Positions 1 to 4,240 of a stretch of DNA of 6,124 nt are shown here, piece after piece (position 1 is the first letter of the stretch; each line of letters opens with the position of its first letter). The stretch is taken from contig HF999781.1 in assembly GCA_000434175.1 (NCBI GenBank), positions 23,967 to 30,090 of the forward strand, read 5' to 3'. The translations under genes and the position numbers were made by a program. Below the pieces are notes generated by a model. That model did no database searches and was not told where the DNA came from. It saw nothing but the letters and a program-made list of their open reading frames with translations. This DNA is from Mycoplasma sp. CAG:611. Lineage in GTDB: Bacteria > Bacillota_I > Bacilli_A > RF39 > UBA660.

Positions 1-135
1 GTTCATACTTTACAAGATTTAGTTAATAAATCAGATGCTGAAGTTATGAAAATTCGTAACTTAGGAAAAAAATCATTAAAAGAAGTATTAGATAAAGTTA
101 AAGAATTAGATTTAAATCTTAAAGAAGAAGATTAA
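1..135 (+). CDS. rpoA: DNA-directed RNA polymerase alpha subunit, C-terminal end (partial)
   Basis: The 5' end lies outside the window; 44 codons and a TAA stop are visible in frame 1. They encode the last part of the alpha C-terminal domain. The segment KIRNLGKKSLKEVLDKVKEL (fragment residues 17-36) is the typical final helix-hairpin-helix region (usual form K-I-R-N-L-G-K-K-S-L-x-E-V), followed by a short acidic tail, KEED. In the family, the alpha subunit nucleates assembly of core RNA polymerase, and this domain contacts UP-element DNA and activators. The gene lies 17 nt upstream of rplQ, the conserved bacterial order, so the two are almost certainly cotranscribed at the end of the ribosomal protein operon. 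Identity rests on the short motif plus the neighbouring rplQ. Confidence 0.93.
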   Translation, partial: VHTLQDLVNKSDAEVMKIRNLGKKSLKEVLDKVKELDLNLKEED

Positions 136-152
136 TAGGAAGGAAAGTAATT

Positions 153-494
153 ATGGCTTATAGAAAACTAGGTCGTGATAGCAAACATAGAAGAAGCATG
201 TTAGCAAACCTTACTATAGATGTTATCATGAATGGAAGTATTGAAACTACTGAAACAAGAGCTAAAGAAGTAAGAAGATGTGTTGAAAAAATGATTACTT
301 ATGGAAAAAATGGAAGTCTTGTTTCAAGAAGAAAAGCATTAGCGTTTTTAATGAATAATACTGATGCAGTTAAAAAAGTATTTGAAGAATTAGCACCTAA
401 ATATCAAGATAGAAATGGTGGCTATACAAGAATATTAAAACTAGATGAAAGAAAAGGGGACGACGCTTTAGTTGTTACTTTAGAATTAGTTTAA
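153..494 (+). CDS. rplQ: 50S ribosomal protein L17
   Basis: The 113-residue product is a complete bacterial L17, slightly shorter than the roughly 120 residues usual in Bacilli. It starts MAYRKLGRDSKHRRSMLANL, the classic L17 N-terminus. It continues with the family region around ETTETRAKEVRRCVEKMITY (residues 31-50) and ends with YQDRNGGYTRILKL (84-97) and a beta strand LVVTLELV. L17 is a protein of the large ribosomal subunit near the peptide exit tunnel. The ATG is preceded by a purine-rich ribosome binding site, AGGAAGGAAAG (137-147), with 5 nt spacing. It follows rpoA by 17 nt and is followed at once by a hairpin terminator, so it closes that operon. Nothing is missing or unusual. Confidence 0.98.
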   Translation: MAYRKLGRDSKHRRSMLANLTIDVIMNGSIETTETRAKEVRRCVEKMITYGKNGSLVSRRKALAFLMNNTDAVKKVFEELAPKYQDRNGGYTRILKLDERKGDDALVVTLELV

Positions 495-496
495 AA

Positions 497-532
497 AAAA
501 GGTTGTTAGCATTTTTGTTAATAACTTTTTCT
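497..532 (+). terminator. Intrinsic terminator after rplQ
   Basis: Positions 497-510 (AAAAGGTTGTTAGC) pair with 517-530 (GTTAATAACTTTTT) to give a 14-bp stem with four G-U wobbles and a 6-nt loop (ATTTTT). The descending arm ends in TTTTTCT, providing the U tract. It begins 2 nt after the rplQ stop, as expected for the end of the rpoA-rplQ operon. The many wobbles mean the opposite strand would fold less well, so it mainly acts on + strand transcripts. Confidence 0.85.
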
Positions 533-533
533 A

Positions 534-562
534 TGGCAAAAAAGATTAACTTATGTTATAAT
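534..562 (+). promoter_or_regulatory. Promoter for the SDR-truA unit (extended -10)
   Basis: A perfect -10 hexamer, TATAAT (557-562), is preceded by TG at 554-555, making an extended -10 element (TGT-TATAAT). Seventeen bases upstream is a weak -35, TGGCAA (534-539, 3 of 6 consensus). It lies directly after the rplQ terminator and before the SDR gene. Transcription should begin around 567-570, which would leave the Shine-Dalgarno sequence almost at the mRNA 5' end. The site is assigned by pattern only. Confidence 0.72.
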
Positions 563-568
563 TCAAGT

Positions 569-579
569 AGGAGATGATT
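569..579 (+). promoter_or_regulatory. Extended ribosome binding site deciding a TTG start
   Basis: AGGAGATGATT matches the complement of the 16S rRNA 3' end (AGGAGGTGATC) except at one internal base and the last base. The ATG inside it (574-576) is in frame with the SDR but touches AGGAG with no spacing, so it is better read as part of the binding site. The TTG at 583 lies 9 nt after AGGAG. The same GGAGATGA element precedes the genes starting at 4241 and 5842. Confidence 0.65.
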
Positions 580-582
580 AGA

Positions 583-1344
583 TTGAAAGCATTAGTTACT
601 GGTGCATCATCTGGTATTGGAAAAGAAATGGCTTATTATTTAGATAAATTAGGCTATGATTTAATACTTGTTGCACGTGATAAAGTAAAATTGGAAGAAG
701 TACAAAATAAATTAAGTAAAAAATCAAAGATAGTTATAATTGATCTTGCTAATGAAAAAAAGATAAAAGATTTATATATGTTAGTAAAAAATGAAAATAT
801 AGATCTTTTAATAAATAATGCAGGATTTGGTCTTTTTGGTGATTATGAAGATGTTGATTTATTAAAAGAATTGGAAATGATAGATGTTAATGTTAAAGCG
901 GTTCATATCTTAACGAGGATGTTTCTTAAAGACATGGATAAAAGAGGATCTGGTCGTATAATAAATGTAGCAAGTAGTGCAGGTCTTTTAAAAGGAGGAC
1001 CTTTAATGAGTACATATTATGCTACAAAAAGTTATGTTGTTAGCTTTAGTCTTGCGATATATGAAGAATTAAGAAGAAAAAATTCAAATGTTAAAATCTC
1101 TGTACTATGTCCTGGTCCTGTTAATACTAACTTTAATAATGTTGCAGGAGTTAAATTTAATATAAAATCTTTAACTGCAGAATATGTTGCAAAATATGCA
1201 ATAAACCAAAGCTTAAAAAATAATAAATTAATAATTGTTCCAGGAACTGCTACTAAACTAGGAGTATTTGTAACAAGATTTTTGCCTACTAAATTAATCC
1301 TTAAAATAACTTATAAAATACAAGAAAGAAAAAATAAAAGATAA
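583..1344 (+). CDS. Short-chain dehydrogenase/reductase (SDR), NAD(P)-dependent
   Basis: The product (253 residues from TTG 583, or 256 from ATG 574) is a classical SDR with a Rossmann fold. It has the cofactor motif TGASSGIG (residues 6-13, counted from the TTG start), the NNAG motif (78-81), Asn103 in DVN, the active-site serine in NVASSAG (Ser131 or 132), the YxxxK pair Tyr145/Lys149, and PGPV (177-180). An arginine after strand 2 (VARD) suggests NADPH preference, which is inference. The C-terminal part, with VPG near residue 220 and a basic hydrophobic tail, resembles the COG0300 (DltE/YqjQ-like) group, whose substrates are mostly unknown. TTG is chosen because AGGAG is 9 nt upstream, whereas ATG 574 abuts it. 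The gene has its own promoter, and truA follows after 27 nt without a convincing terminator, so the two probably form one transcript. In most Bacillota this position holds ECF transporter genes. The substrate cannot be named. Confidence 0.9.
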   Translation: MKALVTGASSGIGKEMAYYLDKLGYDLILVARDKVKLEEVQNKLSKKSKIVIIDLANEKKIKDLYMLVKNENIDLLINNAGFGLFGDYEDVDLLKELEMIDVNVKAVHILTRMFLKDMDKRGSGRIINVASSAGLLKGGPLMSTYYATKSYVVSFSLAIYEELRRKNSNVKISVLCPGPVNTNFNNVAGVKFNIKSLTAEYVAKYAINQSLKNNKLIIVPGTATKLGVFVTRFLPTKLILKITYKIQERKNKR

Positions 1345-1371
1345 TTTCTTTTTTCTTTTAAAGAGGTATAT

Positions 1372-2103
1372 ATGAAGTATTTAATTACATTTAGTTATAA
1401 TGGTAATTATTTCAAAGGTTATCAAAAACAAAAAAACTTAAAAACAGTTCAAGGTTGTTTAGAAAAATATTTAACAATGTTAAATGATAATGAAGTTGTT
1501 GTTACATCATCAGGAAGAACGGATGTTTATGTACATGCTATCAATGCTAAAGCTCATTTTAATTTAGATAAAAATATAAAAGAATATAATATAAAAACTT
1601 TTTTAAATAGAAGATTAAATGGTGAAATATATATAAAAGATGTTGTTAAAGTAGATGATAATTTTCATGCAAGATATGATGTTATAAAAAAAGAATATCG
1701 TTATTATATAAATATGGGTGAATTTAATCCAATTGAAAAAGATTATGTTTATCAATATAATAAGAAACTTGATATAAATAAAATGAGAAAAGCAAGTAAA
1801 TTATTTGTTGGAAAGCATGATTTTAGAGCTTTTTGTTCTAATGAAAAAGAGAAAATTAATTGTATTAGAAATATTTATAAAATAAAAATAATCAAGCATA
1901 ATGATAAGTTGGAATTAATATTTGTAGGAAATGGTTTTTTAAAACATATGGTAAGAAATATTGTAGGAATATTATTAAAAGTGGGAAGTAATTTACTTAC
2001 AGTTGATGAAGTTAAGATGATTTTAGATGAAAAAACAAGAAAACATAATACAAAACCAGTTCCGGGAAATGGTTTATATTTGCAAAATGTTTATTATAAA
2101 TAG
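1372..2103 (+). CDS. truA: tRNA pseudouridine(38-40) synthase TruA
   Basis: TruA converts uridines 38, 39 and 40 of the tRNA anticodon arm to pseudouridine. The 243-residue product has normal family length. Visible landmarks are the N-terminal ITFSYNGNYFKGYQKQ (normally Y-D-G-x-x-F-x-G-[FWY]-Q), the catalytic loop SGRTDVYVHA (47-56) with catalytic Asp51, FHAR (98-101), the conserved tyrosine region EYRYY (108-112), GKHDFRAF (147-154), GNGFLKHMVRNIVG (186-199) and the terminal GLYL (234-237). The loop is odd: the family normally has GRTD-x-GVH, but here Val52-Tyr53 replace the usual residue and glycine. The start ATG has AAGAGG (1361-1366) 5 nt upstream. truA next to rplM-rpsI is the usual Bacillota arrangement. 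It is probably cotranscribed with the SDR gene, while rplM has its own promoter. The family call is secure; full activity is likely but not certain because of the loop change. Confidence 0.95.
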   Translation: MKYLITFSYNGNYFKGYQKQKNLKTVQGCLEKYLTMLNDNEVVVTSSGRTDVYVHAINAKAHFNLDKNIKEYNIKTFLNRRLNGEIYIKDVVKVDDNFHARYDVIKKEYRYYINMGEFNPIEKDYVYQYNKKLDINKMRKASKLFVGKHDFRAFCSNEKEKINCIRNIYKIKIIKHNDKLELIFVGNGFLKHMVRNIVGILLKVGSNLLTVDEVKMILDEKTRKHNTKPVPGNGLYLQNVYYK

Positions 2104-2106
2104 GAT

Positions 2107-2164
2107 AAAATATGAAAAATATGTATAAAAATCAGTAATTTTATTGACTTTTTGCATATTTTTT
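2107..2164 (+). terminator. Possible terminator after truA, overlapping the rplM promoter
   Basis: AAAATATGAAAAA (2107-2119) can pair with 2149-2162, TTTTTGCATATTTT, giving 13 pairs with one bulged G (2154). The descending arm runs into TTTTTT (2159-2164). The 29-nt loop can itself form a small AAAAT/ATTTT hairpin (2128-2132 with 2138-2142). The stem has a single G-C pair and the loop is large, so it is weak by standard criteria. It sits just after the truA stop, and its right arm lies in the spacer between the -35 and -10 of the rplM promoter. Confidence 0.38.
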
Positions 2165-2172
2165 AGTATACT
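2144..2172 (+). promoter_or_regulatory. Sigma-A-type promoter for rplM-rpsI
   Basis: TTGACT (2144-2149, 5 of 6 consensus) and TATACT (2167-2172, 5 of 6) are separated by exactly 17 bases. This is the best canonical promoter in the window. Transcription should start near 2177-2180, producing a leader of about 86-89 nt before the rplM ATG. It lets L13 and S9 be expressed independently of the upstream SDR-truA unit. Confidence 0.85.
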
Positions 2173-2176
2173 TTTA

Positions 2177-2265
2177 ATCGGTACATTTTTCTATATATCC
2201 CAAATTAAATAAACCCTGGGAAAGTTTATTTAAAAAAGATATAAAATGAAAGGAAGAAATAAAAT
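2177..2265 (+). promoter_or_regulatory. Structured rplM leader RNA (candidate L13-type autoregulatory leader)
   Basis: The predicted 5' leader folds into nested stems. The outer stem pairs TATATC (2194-2199) with GATATA (2238-2243). The inner stem pairs TTAAATAAAC (2205-2214) with GTTTATTTAA (2224-2233), ten perfect pairs. An internal loop (CCAAA/AAAA) separates them, and the apical loop is CCTGGGAAA (2215-2223). The loop bases GGGA (2218-2221) could alternatively pair with TCCC (2198-2201), giving a pseudoknot-like contact or a competing fold. There is no U tract after the inner stem, so it does not look like a terminator. The SD, AGGAAG (2251-2256), lies just downstream, 9 nt before the ATG. 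Structured leaders upstream of rplM that bind L13 are known in Bacillota (Rfam 'L13 leader'). Membership here is inferred from position and foldability, not from a matched consensus. Confidence 0.5.
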
Positions 2266-2697
2266 ATGAAAAGTTATATGCAAAAAAAAGAAACAGTTGA
2301 ACGTAATTGGTATGTAATTGATGCAACAGACATAGCTTTAGGACGTTTAGCTACAAAAGCTGCTAGTATGTTAAGAGGAAAACATAAAGCAACTTATACA
2401 CCACATATTGATTGTGGAGATTATATTATTATTACTAATGCTAGTAAAGTAAAATTAACTGGTGATAAATTAAATAAGAAATTATATTATAATCACTCTG
2501 GTTATACTGGTGGTCTTAGAACAAGAACTGCTAAGGAAATGATTTCTAAATATCCAGTTGAGATGGTTGAAACAGCTATTAAAGGAATGCTTCCTAATGG
2601 AAGACTTGGAAGACAAATGTATAAAAAGTTATTCGTATATGAAGGAGAAACTCATCCACATATGGCACAAAAGCCTGTTGTAGTTGAAGTTAAATAA
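2266..2697 (+). CDS. rplM: 50S ribosomal protein L13
   Basis: The complete 143-residue L13 (about 145 in Bacillus) is an early-assembling protein of the large ribosomal subunit. Recognisable segments are RNWYVIDATDIALGRLAT (13-30), LRGKHKATYTPHIDCGDYI (36-54), LTGDKLNKKLYYNHSGY (64-80), GGLRTRT, the family signature AIKGMLPNGRLGRQM (104-118) and HPHMAQKP (130-137). The ATG at 2266 follows AGGAAG by 9 nt and gives the usual short N-terminal extension; an internal ATG at codon 5 has no better binding site. It has its own promoter and a structured leader, and rpsI follows after 12 nt, the conserved bacterial rplM-rpsI operon. Autogenous control by L13 through the leader is plausible but inferred. 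Confidence 0.98.
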   Translation: MKSYMQKKETVERNWYVIDATDIALGRLATKAASMLRGKHKATYTPHIDCGDYIIITNASKVKLTGDKLNKKLYYNHSGYTGGLRTRTAKEMISKYPVEMVETAIKGMLPNGRLGRQMYKKLFVYEGETHPHMAQKPVVVEVK

Positions 2698-2709
2698 TGG
2701 AGGGTATTT

Positions 2710-3132
2710 ATGGCTAAAGAAAAGAAAACATTTTATTATGGAACAGGTAGAAGAAAATGCGCAGTTGCTAAAGTTAAATTAGTTCCAGGAAAAGGTAATA
2801 TTACTGTTAATGGTAAAGATGTTCATGAATATTTCCCATCAGAATTATTCGTTATGGATTTAAGTCAACCACTTGTACTTACTAATACAAATGATAAATT
2901 TGATTGTATTGTAAATGTATTTGGTGGCGGATACTCTGGACAAGCTGGAGCTACTCGTTTAGGTATTACAAGAGCACTACTTGAATATGACGTAACAACT
3001 CCTGAAGCAGAAGAAAGTTTTAGAAAAATTCTTAAATCTGCTGGTTTTGTAACTCGTGATCCAAGAGAAAAAGAACGTAAAAAACCAGGTCTTAAAAAAG
3101 CAAGAAGAGCACCACAATTTTCAAAAAGATAA
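2710..3132 (+). CDS. rpsI: 30S ribosomal protein S9
   Basis: The 140-residue product is a full S9, a small-subunit head protein whose C-terminal tail reaches the P-site tRNA. It shows YYGTGRRKCAVAKVKL (9-24), GGGYSGQAGATRLGITRAL (72-90), the TRDPREKERKKPGLKKARR region (115-133) and the invariant ending APQFSKR with the terminal Lys-Arg. The ATG has GGAGGG (2699-2704) 5 nt upstream, a strong site located between the two genes. It lies 12 nt after rplM and is the last gene of that operon, followed by a strong terminator at 3143. Length and motifs are normal. Confidence 0.98.
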   Translation: MAKEKKTFYYGTGRRKCAVAKVKLVPGKGNITVNGKDVHEYFPSELFVMDLSQPLVLTNTNDKFDCIVNVFGGGYSGQAGATRLGITRALLEYDVTTPEAEESFRKILKSAGFVTRDPREKERKKPGLKKARRAPQFSKR

Positions 3133-3142
3133 TAATATATTT

Positions 3143-3177
3143 GAAGGTTTTACAAGATTTTGTAAAACTTTTTCTTT
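3143..3177 (+). terminator. Intrinsic terminator after rpsI
   Basis: Positions 3143-3155 (GAAGGTTTTACAA) pair with 3160-3172 (TTGTAAAACTTTT) in a 13-bp stem with two G-U wobbles and a 4-nt loop, GATT. The descending arm continues into TTTTTCTTT (3169-3177). It begins 10 nt after the rpsI stop and is the clearest terminator in the window. Confidence 0.9.
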
Positions 3178-3183
3178 GTAATG

Positions 3184-3212
3184 TTTTATTTTTTTAATAT
3201 ATATGATATACT
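3184..3212 (+). promoter_or_regulatory. Promoter for the Abi-family gene (extended -10)
   Basis: TATACT (3207-3212) is preceded by TG at 3204-3205, giving an extended -10 (TGA-TATACT). A weak -35-like TTTTAT (3184-3189) is 17 bases upstream within a T-rich stretch. The start point would be near 3219, giving a leader of about 25 nt that contains TAAGGAG (3232-3238) at 5 nt from the ATG. Its position directly after the rpsI terminator supports independent expression of the Abi gene. Confidence 0.65.
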
Positions 3213-3243
3213 TTAATAGAAATAAAAAGAATAAGGAGTTAAT

Positions 3244-4191
3244 ATGGGTAATAAGATATTTAAGAATTTAGATGAACAAGTAGAAATATTAAAACAAAAA
3301 AATCTTACAATCAATGATGTTAATTATGCTAAAGAAGTATTACTTCGTGAAAATTATTTTTTTCTAAATGGTTATCGTTATCCATTTATTAAATCACTTG
3401 ATAATAAAGTTTATATTGATGGAGTTACTTTTGAAGAACTTTATAGTCTATTTTTATTTGATAGAAAATTAAGAAATGTTGTATTTAAGAATATACTTAT
3501 GATAGAAAATAATATAAAATCAATTATATCATATCAATTATCTAAAAAATATGGTTATCGTGAAAGGGATTATTTAAATCCTAATAATTTTAATTATATT
3601 CCTGAAAAAAGAAGACAAGTTAATGATTTATTAGGAAAAATGAAAAGACAAATAAAGGATAATGCTGTTAATCATACAGCAACTAAACATTATATAAATA
3701 ATTATGGTTATATTCCATTATGGGTGCTTGTAAAGGTATTATCTTTTGGTATTGTTTCAGAACTTTTTTCAATATTAAAAAAAGAAGATCAATATGATAT
3801 TGTGGAGTTATATGATTTAGATGTAAATATATTTACTAATTATTTATCATCTTTATCAAATTATCGTAATTTATGTGCTCATGAAGATATACTTTATAAT
3901 AATAGGACACAAAAAAGTATATTAGATACAAAATATCATAGACTTCTTAATATACCAATTATGGATAATGAATATATATATGGAAAAAATGATTTATTTT
4001 CTGTTGTTATAATGATGAAATCAATGATAAAAAAAGATGAATTTGATTTGTTTGAAAAAGAAATTAGTGATTTAATAGATGAATTAGACAATAAACTAAA
4101 AAGCATAGAAATTAATAAAATATTAGATTGTATGGGATTTCCAAAGAATTGGAAAGAATTAAAAGATATTGATAAAAAAGAAATATTCTAG
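3244..4191 (+). CDS. Abi family protein (Abi_2 / AbiD-AbiF type, HEPN superfamily)
   Basis: The 315-residue soluble, lysine-rich protein carries the landmarks of the Abi_2 family (lactococcal AbiD/AbiF relatives). They are: an N-terminal segment on waiting to join and the NGYRYPF element (42-48); FDRKLRNVVFKNILMIENNI (72-91), matching the family pattern DRxLRxLxFxxIxxIExxL; NNYGYIPLWVLVKVLSFG (152-169), matching the PLWV-x(5)-SFG core; and SNYRNLCAHED (205-215), which contains the HEPN R-x4-H pair Arg208/His213 and is the likely RNase active site. Family members abort phage infection, and HEPN proteins often cut RNA. No antitoxin gene of the usual kind is adjacent. The gene has its own promoter, an SD AAGGAG 5 nt from the ATG, and a terminator touching its stop codon, so it forms a self-contained cassette between housekeeping operons. 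Base composition is as AT-rich as its neighbours. The family is clear; phage resistance is inferred from it. Confidence 0.88.
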   Translation: MGNKIFKNLDEQVEILKQKNLTINDVNYAKEVLLRENYFFLNGYRYPFIKSLDNKVYIDGVTFEELYSLFLFDRKLRNVVFKNILMIENNIKSIISYQLSKKYGYRERDYLNPNNFNYIPEKRRQVNDLLGKMKRQIKDNAVNHTATKHYINNYGYIPLWVLVKVLSFGIVSELFSILKKEDQYDIVELYDLDVNIFTNYLSSLSNYRNLCAHEDILYNNRTQKSILDTKYHRLLNIPIMDNEYIYGKNDLFSVVIMMKSMIKKDEFDLFEKEISDLIDELDNKLKSIEINKILDCMGFPKNWKELKDIDKKEIF

Positions 4192-4214
4192 ACTTGTTAA
4201 AAGTCTTTTTCTTT
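4190..4214 (+). terminator. Short intrinsic terminator overlapping the Abi stop codon
   Basis: AGACTT (4190-4195) pairs perfectly with AAGTCT (4201-4206) around the loop GTTAA, followed by TTTTTCTTTT. The stem is only 6 bp but has a good U tract. Its first two bases are the last two of the TAG stop codon, and its loop and left arm contain the -35 of the next promoter. Confidence 0.72.
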
Positions 4215-4222
4215 TATATAAT
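4194..4222 (+). promoter_or_regulatory. Promoter for yvcK and the UDG-like gene
   Basis: TTGTTA (4194-4199, 4 of 6) and a perfect TATAAT (4217-4222) are 17 bases apart. The start would fall near 4228-4230, at the Shine-Dalgarno AGGAG (4228-4232), giving an mRNA leader of roughly 12 nt. The promoter is superimposed on the Abi terminator: the -35 lies in its hairpin and the spacer holds its T tract. Confidence 0.75.
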
Positions 4223-4240
4223 TAGTTAGGAGATGAAATT

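Noticed and set aside
574..576. ATG 574 as the SDR start
   Set aside because: AGGAG ends at 573, leaving no spacing; TTG 583 is properly placed. The ATG is retained only as an alternative.
1324..1359. AAAGAAAAAA / TTTTTTCTTT hairpin spanning the end of the SDR gene, a possible terminator before truA
   Set aside because: The pairing is almost entirely A-T, has a 14-nt loop and lies in the lysine-rich codons at the SDR end. There is no new promoter before truA, so cotranscription is the simpler reading.
2112..2138. Eight-codon ORF (MKNMYKNQ) just after truA with an AGGA-like site 6 nt upstream
   Set aside because: It is very short, in an A-rich stretch, upstream of the rplM promoter and inside the candidate hairpin; chance occurrence is likely and no leader-peptide signature is present.
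2205..2233. Perfect 10-bp inverted repeat TTAAATAAAC / GTTTATTTAA as a terminator or protein operator
   Set aside because: No T tract follows, so it is not a terminator. It lies downstream of the predicted start point and pairs within a larger leader fold, so an RNA element is favoured over a DNA operator.
2246..2269. Seven-codon upstream ORF (MKGRNKI) whose TGA overlaps the rplM start codon
   Set aside because: It spans the rplM Shine-Dalgarno, lacks a ribosome binding site of its own and could arise by chance in AAAATGAAAGG-type sequence.
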